A stretch of DNA of 5,981 bases. It comes from JADGRQ01 sp041476585. GTDB taxonomy: Bacteria; Pseudomonadota; Gammaproteobacteria; Burkholderiales; SG8-39. Numbering within the stretch: the first letter of the stretch is position 1; each line of letters begins with the position of its first letter. The notes beneath the pieces are model-generated. The model did no database searches, was not told the DNA's origin, and saw nothing but the letters and a program-made list of their open reading frames with translations. The stretch is taken from positions 1 to 5,981 of the forward strand of contig JBGOTT010000261.1 in assembly GCA_041476585.1 (NCBI GenBank). Direction: 5' to 3'. The position numbers and the translations under genes were made by a program. Positions 1-5,981 of this stretch are shown one piece after another.

Positions 1-264
1 CGCTCCGAAATCGTCGAGGGCGTGATCGTCGAGGAAAACAGCGTCATCTCGATGGGGGTGTTCATCGGCCAGAGCACGAAGATCTTTGACCGCGCAACCG
101 GGGAGATCATTTACGGCCGCGTGCCGTCAGGCTCGGTCGTGGTGTCCGGCACGATTCCGTCCGGCGACCGCAGTTGCGCTCTTTACTGTGCAGTCATCGT
201 AAAGCGGGTGGACGCGAGGACGCGTGCCAAGACGAGCCTCAACGAGCTGCTGCGCGGGGATTGA
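1..264 (+). CDS. dapD: DapD, tetrahydrodipicolinate N-succinyltransferase, C-terminal end (5' partial)
   Basis: The last 87 residues of a protein whose start lies before the window. The family transfers succinyl from succinyl-CoA to 2,3,4,5-tetrahydropyridine-2,6-dicarboxylate in the succinylase branch of lysine and diaminopimelate synthesis, in the cytoplasm. The visible part begins inside the left-handed beta-helix (hexapeptide-type pattern around ENSVISMGVFIGQSTKI) and continues through GEIIYGRVPSGSVVVSGTIP to the typical end CAVIVKRVDARTRAKTSLNELL. The reading frame is open from base 1 to the TGA at 262-264. The pilus ATPase gene follows after 31 nt on the same strand, and dapE lies one gene further on, so this is a dap operon. 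Identification is by recognition of the conserved C-terminus; nothing suggests damage. Confidence 0.95.
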   Translation, partial: RSEIVEGVIVEENSVISMGVFIGQSTKIFDRATGEIIYGRVPSGSVVVSGTIPSGDRSCALYCAVIVKRVDARTRAKTSLNELLRGD

Positions 265-285
265 TCTAGAATTTCGCATCCATGC

Positions 286-291
286 GGGAGG
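286..291 (+). promoter_or_regulatory. Ribosome binding site of the pilU-type gene
   Basis: GGGAGG lies four bases before the ATG at 296. The spacing is short for an ideal Shine-Dalgarno. An in-frame ATG at 305 (residue 4) would have 13 bases, so the first ATG is preferred but not certain. Confidence 0.6.
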
Positions 292-295
292 CACC

Positions 296-1471
296 ATGTC
301 AGCAATGAAACGGCTGTTCCAGCTGATGGCCGACAAGAAGGCTTCGGACATCTTCCTTACGGTCGGCGCACCGATCAACATCAAGATCAACGGCACGGCA
401 ATGCCGGTGAACCAGACCGTCATGAACACCGAGAGCGTGAAAACGCTGCTCTATGAAGTGCTCACGGAGATGCAGGTTCGCGAGCTGGAACAGGAGATGG
501 AACTGAACACGGCGTACACGCTGGAAGGCGTCGGGACCTTCCGGATCAGCGCATTCCGGCAGAAAGGCACTCCGGCTGCGGTGGTGCGCTATATCCCGAG
601 CACCATCCCGAACATCGACACGCTCGGCGTGCCCGAAGTGCTCAAGGAAGTGATCATGCAGAAGCGCGGCCTGATCCTGATGGTCGGTGCAACGGGCTCG
701 GGCAAGTCCACGTCGCTTTCGGCGATGCTGGATTTCCGCAACGAGCGGCGCTCGGGGCACATCCTCACGCTCGAGGATCCGGTGGAATTCGTCTTCAAGA
801 ACAGGAAATCCATCGTCAACCAGCGCGAGGTCGGCACCGATACGAAGGCCTTCGAGCTGGCGCTCAAGAACGCATTGCGCCAGGCGCCGGATTGCATCCT
901 GATCGGCGAGATCCGCGACAAGCAAACCATGGGCATGGCGCTCGCGTACGCGCAATCGGGCCACCTCTGCCTGGCGACGCTGCACGCCAACAACAGCTAC
1001 CACGCGATGAACCGGATCATCAATTTCTACCCGCTGGAAAACCGTCCGAGCCTGCTGCTCGACCTTTCGGCGGCGCTGCAGGCCGTGATCTCGCAGCGTC
1101 TGGTGAGGGCAAAGGCCGGTGGCCGGGTGGTGGCCGTCGAGGTGCTGCTCAACACGCGCCACATCCAGGAATTGATCGAAAAAGGCGAGATCGGCGAAAT
1201 CCGCGAGGCCCTGGAAAAAAGCCTGGCGCCCGGCTCGCAGACCTTCGAGCAATCGCTGTTCAAGCTCTTCGTCGAGGGCAAGATCAGCCAGGATGAAGCC
1301 ATGGCAAACGCCGATTCGTCGAGCAACATGCTGTGGCTGATCAATCAGGCTACGGCCGGCGAGATCACCGGCGGAGGCGTATCGGTGCGGCCCGCCAGGG
1401 AACAACCCCGCAAGGAGGAGAAGGCGGAGGACGCCTCGTTCAGCGGTTTCAAGATCGACGTTGCCGGCTGA
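296..1471 (+). CDS. pilU: PilU-type type IV pilus retraction ATPase (PilT/PilU family)
   Basis: A 391-residue secretion-type hexameric ATPase. Visible parts in order: an N-terminal PAS-like region opening with LMADKKASDIFLTVG; Walker A GATGSGKST at 131-139; Asp box ILTLEDPVEF at 156-165; Walker B DCILIGEIRD at 199-208 with Glu205; His box GHLCLATLHANN at 222-233. The segments LRQAPDCILIGEIR and LHANN...RIINFYP are PilU-like, whereas PilT proteins usually read LRxDPDVIxVGEMRD and LHTxSA. The tail after about residue 350 is charged and low in complexity. In known systems PilU acts at the inner-membrane base of the type IV pilus and aids PilT-driven retraction. The gene sits between dapD and dapE, not beside pilT, which is not in the window. 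The ATG at 296 is chosen for its upstream GGGAGG and the family-like start; the frame stays open upstream into dapD. PilT remains an alternative name. Confidence 0.88.
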   Translation: MSAMKRLFQLMADKKASDIFLTVGAPINIKINGTAMPVNQTVMNTESVKTLLYEVLTEMQVRELEQEMELNTAYTLEGVGTFRISAFRQKGTPAAVVRYIPSTIPNIDTLGVPEVLKEVIMQKRGLILMVGATGSGKSTSLSAMLDFRNERRSGHILTLEDPVEFVFKNRKSIVNQREVGTDTKAFELALKNALRQAPDCILIGEIRDKQTMGMALAYAQSGHLCLATLHANNSYHAMNRIINFYPLENRPSLLLDLSAALQAVISQRLVRAKAGGRVVAVEVLLNTRHIQELIEKGEIGEIREALEKSLAPGSQTFEQSLFKLFVEGKISQDEAMANADSSSNMLWLINQATAGEITGGGVSVRPAREQPRKEEKAEDASFSGFKIDVAG

Positions 1472-1474
1472 TCT

Positions 1475-1488
1475 GCGGCGAATGCCGC
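1475..1488 (+). other. Small stem-loop in the pilU-dapE gap
   Basis: GCGGC (1475-1479) and GCCGC (1484-1488) form a five-pair hairpin with a GAAT loop. It sits between the pilU stop and the dapE ribosome binding site. No T-run follows, so it is not an obvious terminator. It could stabilise a processed mRNA end or be chance in GC-rich DNA. Confidence 0.25.
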
Positions 1489-1502
1489 GCCGAGGTCGCG
1501 CC

Positions 1503-1508
1503 AAGGAG
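1503..1508 (+). promoter_or_regulatory. Ribosome binding site fixing the TTG start of dapE
   Basis: AAGGAG lies five bases before the TTG at 1514. The nearest ATG (1521) is out of frame, so this site decides in favour of the TTG start. Confidence 0.75.
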
Positions 1509-1513
1509 TTTCT

Positions 1514-2641
1514 TTGCTCGATGCGCTCGAACTCGCGCGCGCGCTGATCGCGCGGCGCTCGGTAACGCCCGAGGATGGCGGCTGCCAGAAGCTGCTTGCC
1601 GAACGGCTGGCGCGCTCCGGGTTCGCCTGCGAGGAAGTGGTCTGCAACGACGTGCGCAACCTGTGGGCGCGGCGCGGCACGGCGAGGCCGCTGCTGTGTT
1701 TCGCCGGACACACCGACGTGGTCCCGCCGGGACCGCTCGACGAGTGGCATTCCGACCCGTTCCTTCCGACCGAGCGCGACGGCAGGCTTTTCGGCCGCGG
1801 CGCGGCCGACATGAAATCTTCGATCGCGTGCTTCGTAGTCGCGGCCGAGGCCTTCGTGACGGAGCGACCGCAGCATGCGGGCTCGATCGCGCTGCTGCTC
1901 ACCTCGGACGAGGAAGGCCCGTCGGTCGACGGCACGGTGCGCGTGGTCGAACGCTTGAAGCAACGCGGGGAAACGATCGACTACTGCGTGCTCGGGGAGC
2001 CTTCTTCGGCAAGCGCCCTCGGCGACGTGATCAGGAACGGCCGGCGCGGTTCGCTCTCCGGCAGGCTGATCGTGCGCGGCGTCCAGGGCCACGTCGCCTA
2101 TCCGGAACTGGTCAGGAATCCGATCCATGCAGTCGCGCCCGCGCTCGCGGAGCTGGCCGCCGAGAAATGGGACGATGGCGACGAGTTCTTCCCGCCCACC
2201 AGCTGGCAGGTCTCCAATCTGCACGCGGGAACCGGCGCGACCAACGTGGTTCCCGGATCGCTGGTGATGGATTTCAATTTCCGCTTTTCGACCGCCAGTA
2301 CCGACAAGGCGCTGCGTGAGCGCGTCGACGCCGTCCTGCGCCGGCATGGTCTGGATTACTCGCTCGAGTGGACGCTGTCCGGACGGCCGTTCCTGACGCG
2401 GCCCGCGGAGCTGGTCGGCGCCGTCAAGGCCGCCATCCACCGGGTCACCGGCCGCGTTGCGGAACTTTCGACCGGCGGTGGCACCTCGGATGGCCGTTTC
2501 ATCGTCGGGATCTGCACGCAGATCGTCGAACTCGGGCCGGTGAACTCGAGCATCCACAAGATCGACGAGCACATCGAGCTCGAATCGCTCAGGCAACTGC
2601 CGCAAATCTACCTCGAAACACTGCGCGGGCTGATGCGCTGA
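1514..2641 (+). CDS. dapE: DapE, succinyl-diaminopimelate desuccinylase
   Basis: A 375-residue dinuclear zinc peptidase of the M20 family, the same length as the E. coli enzyme. It hydrolyses N-succinyl-LL-2,6-diaminopimelate to LL-diaminopimelate and succinate, in the same pathway as DapD upstream. All expected metal and catalytic residues are visible: His66 and Asp68 in CFAGHTDVVPPG, Asp99 in GRGAADMKSS, Glu133 and Glu134 in TSDEEGPSVDG, Glu162 in LGEPS, and His348 in NSSIHKIDEH. By family analogy His66, Asp99, Glu134, Glu162 and His348 bind zinc, while Asp68 and Glu133 are catalytic. His193 in GVQGHVAYP matches the conserved dimerisation-domain histidine that reaches into the partner's active site. 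The start is TTG, supported by AAGGAG at five bases and by family length. The TGA stop directly abuts the prmB ATG, so the two are probably translationally coupled. Confidence 0.97.
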   Translation: MLDALELARALIARRSVTPEDGGCQKLLAERLARSGFACEEVVCNDVRNLWARRGTARPLLCFAGHTDVVPPGPLDEWHSDPFLPTERDGRLFGRGAADMKSSIACFVVAAEAFVTERPQHAGSIALLLTSDEEGPSVDGTVRVVERLKQRGETIDYCVLGEPSSASALGDVIRNGRRGSLSGRLIVRGVQGHVAYPELVRNPIHAVAPALAELAAEKWDDGDEFFPPTSWQVSNLHAGTGATNVVPGSLVMDFNFRFSTASTDKALRERVDAVLRRHGLDYSLEWTLSGRPFLTRPAELVGAVKAAIHRVTGRVAELSTGGGTSDGRFIVGICTQIVELGPVNSSIHKIDEHIELESLRQLPQIYLETLRGLMR

Positions 2642-3562
2642 ATGGCGGCTGTGGCGACCACCGGCGAACTGTTCCGCGACGCCCTGGAGCGGTTTCGCAA
2701 GGCGCGCCTCGTATTCGGGCACGGAATGCACAATGCGCGGGACGAAGCCGCGTATCTGGTGTGCCATTGCCTCGGGTTGCCGCCCGGCGATCTGGCTCGG
2801 CACCGCGCACGCCGCGTCACGCCTGTGCAGCAGCGGAAATTCGAGCGTCTGGTGGAGCGACGCGTCAGAGAACACATTCCGGCCGCGTATCTGACCCACG
2901 AGGCGTGGCTCGGGGAATATTCCTTTTATGTAGATAAGCGTGTGATCGTGCCGCGCTCGTTCATCGCCGAACTGCTGCGCGACGGCTTCTCAGCCTGGCT
3001 GAAACGCTCGCCGCGCGCGGTGCTCGACCTGTGCACCGGTTCGGCTTGTCTGGCGGTGCTCGCAGCTCATGCGTACCCGCGCGCGAAGATTGATGCGTCG
3101 GATATTTCTCGCGGCGCGCTTGCTGTAGCGCGACGCAACCTCGCACGTTACGACCTGCAACACCGCGTGCGTCTTGTCCGCTCCGACTTGTATGCTCACC
3201 TGCGCGGCCGCCGCTACGACCTGATTCTGTCCAACCCGCCCTATGTGACATCGGCGTCGATGCGCTCGTTGCCGCGCGAGTACCGTCATGAGCCGCAGCT
3301 TGCACTGTCGGGCGGAAGCGATGGCCAGGATGCGGTGCGAAGGATCCTGCGCGAGGCTGCAATGCACCTGAACCCCGGCGGTCTGCTGGTCTGCGAAATC
3401 GGACACAACCGCCGCGCCCTCGAGCGCGCCTTCCCGCAACTGGCTTTCGTATGGCTCGAGACCAGCGCCGGTGGCGATCATGTGTTCCTGATCGAGCGCG
3501 AAGCACTTACCAGAACGGATCGGCTGCCCTCAGCGAATCCCACTGCGCGCCGAGGTGGATGA
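2642..3562 (+). CDS. prmB: PrmB, ribosomal protein uL3 glutamine N5-methyltransferase
   Basis: A 306-residue SAM-dependent methyltransferase of the HemK/PrmB type. PrmB methylates a glutamine of ribosomal protein uL3 during large-subunit assembly. It has an N-terminal helical substrate-binding region with PAAYLTHEAWLGEYSFYVD (80-98) and VPRS (103-106), which mark PrmB rather than PrmC (release factors). The Rossmann-like catalytic domain shows motif I LDLCTGSACLAV (128-139), an acidic SAM-ribose position in DASDIS (151-156), and the signature SNPPYV (197-202), followed by the PrmB-typical LPREYRHEPQLAL. Motif I has Ala135 where a Gly (TGSGC) is usual in homologs I remember. ATG 2642 directly follows the dapE stop with no strong Shine-Dalgarno of its own. 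The C-terminus runs about 15 residues beyond the conserved core, and this tail overlaps the opposing CHAD gene by 56 nt. Confidence 0.94.
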   Translation: MAAVATTGELFRDALERFRKARLVFGHGMHNARDEAAYLVCHCLGLPPGDLARHRARRVTPVQQRKFERLVERRVREHIPAAYLTHEAWLGEYSFYVDKRVIVPRSFIAELLRDGFSAWLKRSPRAVLDLCTGSACLAVLAAHAYPRAKIDASDISRGALAVARRNLARYDLQHRVRLVRSDLYAHLRGRRYDLILSNPPYVTSASMRSLPREYRHEPQLALSGGSDGQDAVRRILREAAMHLNPGGLLVCEIGHNRRALERAFPQLAFVWLETSAGGDHVFLIEREALTRTDRLPSANPTARRGG

Positions 3563-4337
3563 ACAGTCGACGTTCGCTGCGCTCGCGCCGGTCGCGCAGG
3601 CGCGCAGTTGCGGGCCGCGCCTCTGGAGCCGCGGCCGAGACCGCGTCGAGCAAACGCTCGGCCACCGCGAGATCGTTCAACTCACCCAAGGTATCCTGGA
3701 TGCGCTGCAGACGCCGGAGGAACGAGTGTGCTCGCCTGCGCGTGTAAAGCGACGCGAAAAACTCGCAGGCGTAGCGCAGGCGTTTGATGCGAATGCGCAA
3801 CTGGTGGAGATCGTCGCCCCGCAGCGCTGCGGCGTTTTCGCCGCAGGCAAGCGCCTTCCGGAAAAGCCGCTTCAGCGCACGGCGCGCCAGCGGCGCGACC
3901 GGTGCCGTCAGGACTCCGGCCGGAATATTCTCGCGCCATGGCGTGCTCTCAAGCCAACGTTGCGTCCGCATCAACGCACGACGGAACTCGGCGGTATTGA
4001 TCGCGCGGCGCGCCCGCCGCACAGAAGCGGCACGCCGCAAGGCGACGCGCCGCAGCAGCGCTTCGAGCGAGGCGCGCTCGGGAAACCGCGTGCTGCGGGC
4101 CGCGCTGAGGCTCTCGCACAACACGTCCCAGTCGCGCGCAGCGCCGAGTGCCTGCGTTGCACCGCGCAGTTCGCGACGGATTCCGCTGCTGGCTGCAGAG
4201 GGAATGGCTGCGCGAAACGCAATGAAGGTCGAACGCAAGCGCCGCATGCCAACCCGCATCTGGTGGACGAATTCCAGATCGAGCGAATGGAGCACGCCGG
4301 ATGCGTTGGCTTCGACCTGCGCCAGCGCCGCGCGCAC
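3507..4337 (-). CDS. CHAD-domain protein, probably 5'-truncated; start uncertain
   Basis: An arginine-rich, helical CHAD (conserved histidine alpha-helical) domain. The family binds inorganic polyphosphate. Both halves are present: HQMRVGMRRLRS (His25, numbered from GTG 4337) with ARDWDVL (about 67-73), then LHQLRIRIKRLRYACEFF (His178) and LGELNDLAVA (217-226). The listed GTG gives 276 residues, but no start is convincing. The frame is open back to 4514, straight through tRNA-His; a GTG at 4295 is also possible, and neither 4337 nor 4295 has a Shine-Dalgarno. Family-like sequence seems to continue upstream of 4337: PVKAAAVALPPGATVDDAF (about 4400-4344) resembles the linker joining CYTH and CHAD in fusion triphosphatases. 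No CYTH domain is in the window. I therefore infer a remnant of a CYTH-CHAD gene cut at the tRNA-His 3' end. It may still be expressed from the tRNA promoter, or may be a pseudogene. Its 3' end overlaps prmB. Confidence 0.75.
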   Translation of the reverse strand: MRAALAQVEANASGVLHSLDLEFVHQMRVGMRRLRSTFIAFRAAIPSAASSGIRRELRGATQALGAARDWDVLCESLSAARSTRFPERASLEALLRRVALRRAASVRRARRAINTAEFRRALMRTQRWLESTPWRENIPAGVLTAPVAPLARRALKRLFRKALACGENAAALRGDDLHQLRIRIKRLRYACEFFASLYTRRRAHSFLRRLQRIQDTLGELNDLAVAERLLDAVSAAAPEARPATARLRDRRERSERRLFIHLGAQWDSLRAADPFW

Positions 4338-4384
4338 AACGGTGCGAAACGCGTCGTCAACCGTCGCGCCGGGCGGGAGTGCGA

Positions 4385-4414
4385 CCGCCGCAGCCTTGAC
4401 GGGCGCTGCGGCGG
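4385..4414 (-). other. Strong stem-loop between tRNA-His and the CHAD gene
   Basis: CCGCCGCAG (4385-4393) and CTGCGGCGG (4406-4414) are perfect nine-base inverted repeats around a 12-nt loop, with one further G-U pair possible on the - strand transcript. It begins 15 nt after the encoded CCA of tRNA-His. No T-run follows on either strand, so it is not a classical intrinsic terminator. It could protect the 3' end before tRNA trimming or limit read-through into the CHAD gene. If translated, it encodes only the Ala-rich linker. Confidence 0.4.
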
Positions 4415-4429
4415 CGCGAGGCGCAGTGT

Positions 4430-4505
4430 TGGGGTGGCGGACGGGATTCGAACCCGCAACATCTGGAATCACAATCCAGGACTCTACCGTTGAGCTACCG
4501 CCACC
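4430..4505 (-). tRNA. tRNA-His (anticodon GTG)
   Basis: A full cloverleaf on the - strand. Acceptor GTGGCGG pairs with CCGCCAC. An extra 5' G (G-1, base 4505) faces the C73 discriminator, the tRNA-His identity pair. The anticodon stem CTGGA/TCCAG holds loop TTGTGAT with GTG at 4470-4472. The T arm is GCGGG-TTCGAAT-CCCGT. The CCA end is encoded (4430-4432). It is the last tRNA of a three-gene cluster, 19 nt after tRNA-Arg. Confidence 0.97.
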
Positions 4506-4524
4506 GTTGCTCACTCAAAACCGC

Positions 4525-4601
4525 TGGCCTGCCCGGCGGGACTCGAACCCACAACCCCCAGCTTAGAAGGCTGGTGCTCTATCCGGTTGAGCTACGGGCA
4601 G
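4525..4601 (-). tRNA. tRNA-Arg (anticodon TCT)
   Basis: A 77-nt cloverleaf on the - strand. Acceptor CTGCCCG pairs with CGGGCAG. The anticodon stem CCAGC/GCTGG holds loop CTTCTAA with TCT at 4565-4567, reading AGA/AGG. The T arm is GTGGG-TTCGAGT-CCCGC. The G discriminator and CCA are encoded (4525-4528). It sits between tRNA-Pro and tRNA-His with 18 and 19 nt spacers, consistent with one precursor transcript. Confidence 0.97.
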
Positions 4602-4619
4602 TTCCCGTCGCCTCCAGGC

Positions 4620-4696
4620 TGGTCGGGGTGGAGAGATTCGAACTCCCGACATCTTGCTCCCAAAGCAAGCGCGCTACCGGGCTGCGCTACACCCCG
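4620..4696 (-). tRNA. tRNA-Pro (anticodon TGG)
   Basis: A 77-nt cloverleaf on the - strand. Acceptor CGGGGTG pairs with CACCCCG. The anticodon stem CTTGC/GCAAG holds loop TTTGGGA with TGG at 4660-4662. The T arm is GGGAG-TTCGAAT-CTCTC. The A discriminator and CCA are encoded (4620-4623). It is the first gene of the tRNA operon, about five bases from the predicted transcription start. Confidence 0.97.
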
Positions 4697-4701
4697 AAAA
4701 G

Positions 4702-4737
4702 GGCGCAAATCATACCCCGCGAGGCGGTTTCGGGCAA
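4702..4737 (-). promoter_or_regulatory. Predicted sigma70-type promoter of the tRNA operon
   Basis: On the - strand, TTGCCC (-35, 4732-4737) and TATGAT (-10, 4709-4714) are separated by exactly 17 bases, matching consensus at 4/6 and 5/6. After the -10 comes TT, then GCGCCCT (4706 down to 4700), a GC-rich discriminator of the kind that makes stable-RNA promoters sensitive to ppGpp and DksA. The predicted start near 4702 leaves a leader of about five nt before tRNA-Pro. A six-base inverted repeat, TCGGGC (4730-4735) and GCCCGA (4743-4748), overlaps the -35. Confidence 0.7.
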
Positions 4738-4774
4738 TGCTCGCCCGATGCAGTCCTCAGCGCATCATACTTGC

Positions 4775-4810
4775 TTGCGACGACTGTGGATTTCTGATAC
4801 AAAGCGCCCT
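4775..4810 (+). promoter_or_regulatory. Predicted sigma70-type promoter of dksA
   Basis: TTGCGA (4775-4780) and TACAAA (4798-4803) are separated by 17 bases and each match consensus at 4/6. GCGCCCT (4804-4810) follows immediately and is identical to the discriminator of the divergent tRNA promoter. A start near 4810 would give a leader of roughly 27 nt. This is weaker than the tRNA promoter and is supported mainly by spacing and position. The 140-bp intergenic region (4697-4836) otherwise contains no gene. Confidence 0.45.
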
Positions 4811-4836
4811 TCCTTTTCGCAAGCCGATTCCAGCAA

Positions 4837-5262
4837 ATGGCAGTGGAACTGTCGCGCAAGACGGTCACGCCCTACGTTCCGAAAAAGGGCGAGGACTACA
4901 TGAGCGCGAAACAGCGCGCCCATTTCCGCAAGATACTCGAGACGCTGAAATCCGACCTCTCGGTGGAGATCGACCGCACGGTGCACACCATGCAGGACGA
5001 GGCGACGGTGTTCGCCGATCCGAATGACCGGGCGAGCCAGGAATCGGACATGGCCCTCGAACTGCGCAACCGCGACCGCGAGCGCAAACTGATCCGCAAG
5101 ATCGACGAGACGATGGCCCGCATCGACGCGAACGAGTACGGTTACTGCGACAGCTGCGGAGTCGAGATCGGCCTGAAGCGGCTCGAGGCGCGCCCGACCG
5201 CCACGCTGTGCATCGACTGCAAAACGCTCGATGAGATGCGCGAGCGCCAGGTCGCGAAGTAG
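4837..5262 (+). CDS. dksA: DksA, RNA polymerase secondary-channel transcription factor
   Basis: A 141-residue protein that is full length compared with the 151 residues of E. coli DksA, shorter only near the N-terminus. DksA enters the RNA polymerase secondary channel and, with ppGpp, represses rRNA/tRNA promoters and activates amino-acid synthesis promoters. The coiled coil spans roughly residues 25-100. Its acidic tip reads DPNDRA, with Asp61, Asp64 and Ala66 equivalent to E. coli Asp71, Asp74 and Ala76, so the functional tip is intact. LELRNRDRERKLI is the family signature. The zinc finger has all four cysteines: 104, 107, 125 and 128. The ATG at 4837 has only a weak ribosome binding site, but homologs share the preceding residues. 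A second in-frame ATG (4900) has a better one. It is divergent from the tRNA operon and convergent with pnp, with the stop codons touching. Confidence 0.97.
   Translation: MAVELSRKTVTPYVPKKGEDYMSAKQRAHFRKILETLKSDLSVEIDRTVHTMQDEATVFADPNDRASQESDMALELRNRDRERKLIRKIDETMARIDANEYGYCDSCGVEIGLKRLEARPTATLCIDCKTLDEMRERQVAK
5221..5246 (-). terminator. Candidate intrinsic terminator of pnp, inside dksA
   Basis: Read on the - strand just after the pnp stop, CGCTCG (5246-5241) and CGAGCG (5230-5225) form a perfect six-pair stem with a 10-nt loop, followed at once by TTTT (5224-5221). It lies wholly within the last codons of dksA. The T-run is short, so efficiency is uncertain. Confidence 0.5.

Positions 5263-5981
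<719 letters not shown>

Noticed and set aside
1333..2319. A 328-codon + strand frame overlapping pilU and dapE
   Set aside because: Arg/Gly/Ala-rich shadow of the dapE coding sequence, whose motifs are all in the other frame.
299..2899. An 866-codon open frame on the - strand, antisense to pilU and dapE
   Set aside because: Its translation is rich in Arg, Asp, His and Ala with no recognisable domain, and it mirrors two well-conserved genes. High GC commonly leaves such antisense frames open.
4430..4514. Extension of the CHAD gene to the GTG at 4514
   Set aside because: This would translate the whole tRNA-His gene. The structured RNA explains the sequence, and the GTG directly follows an in-frame TGA with no good ribosome binding site.
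3555..4566. Long + strand frames opposite the CHAD gene and tRNAs (312 and 260 codons)
   Set aside because: They run through tRNA genes on the opposite strand and have low-complexity Arg/Ala composition. CHAD motifs are clear on the - strand.
4430..4696. Integrated element or attachment-site duplication at the tRNA cluster
   Set aside because: No integrase, and no second copy of a tRNA 3' end apart from the three complete genes, is visible in the window. Only the CHAD truncation hints at past recombination.

Overview
The window looks like a GC-rich proteobacterial chromosome, most likely a betaproteobacterium. That placement rests on the closest remembered homologs and on the succinylase-branch lysine genes next to a PilU-type ATPase; it is an inference, not a search result. 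Coding density is high and almost everything is housekeeping.

Region 1 (1-3562, + strand): an operon-like run holds the 3' end of dapD, a PilU-type type IV pilus ATPase gene, dapE and prmB. Gaps are 31, 42 and 0 nt. DapD and DapE are successive-branch enzymes of lysine/diaminopimelate synthesis (DapC acts between them and is not in view). PrmB methylates ribosomal protein uL3. The pilus ATPase is functionally foreign to its neighbours.

Region 2 (3507-4696, - strand): transcription runs tRNA-Pro(TGG), tRNA-Arg(TCT), tRNA-His(GTG), then a CHAD-domain gene. The tRNAs are closely spaced, have encoded CCA ends, and sit behind a good sigma70-type promoter with a GC-rich discriminator. The CHAD reading frame is homologous to its family almost up to the last base of tRNA-His but has no convincing start codon or ribosome binding site. 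It resembles the C-terminal half of a CYTH-CHAD protein whose front was lost at the tRNA 3' end. Its 3' end overlaps prmB tail to tail by 56 nt.

Region 3 (4697-5981): a 140-bp divergent intergenic region separates the tRNA operon from dksA (+ strand), which encodes the RNA polymerase secondary-channel regulator of stable-RNA promoters. The proposed promoters on both sides carry the same GCGCCCT discriminator. dksA ends exactly where the convergent pnp (PNPase, C-terminal part, - strand) ends, and each gene seems to hold the other's hairpin/T-tract terminator inside its coding sequence.

I found no phage, insertion sequence, CRISPR array or defence system. The points most worth a second look are the CHAD/tRNA-His junction, the dksA/tRNA divergent promoter pair, and the interlocked dksA/pnp terminators.
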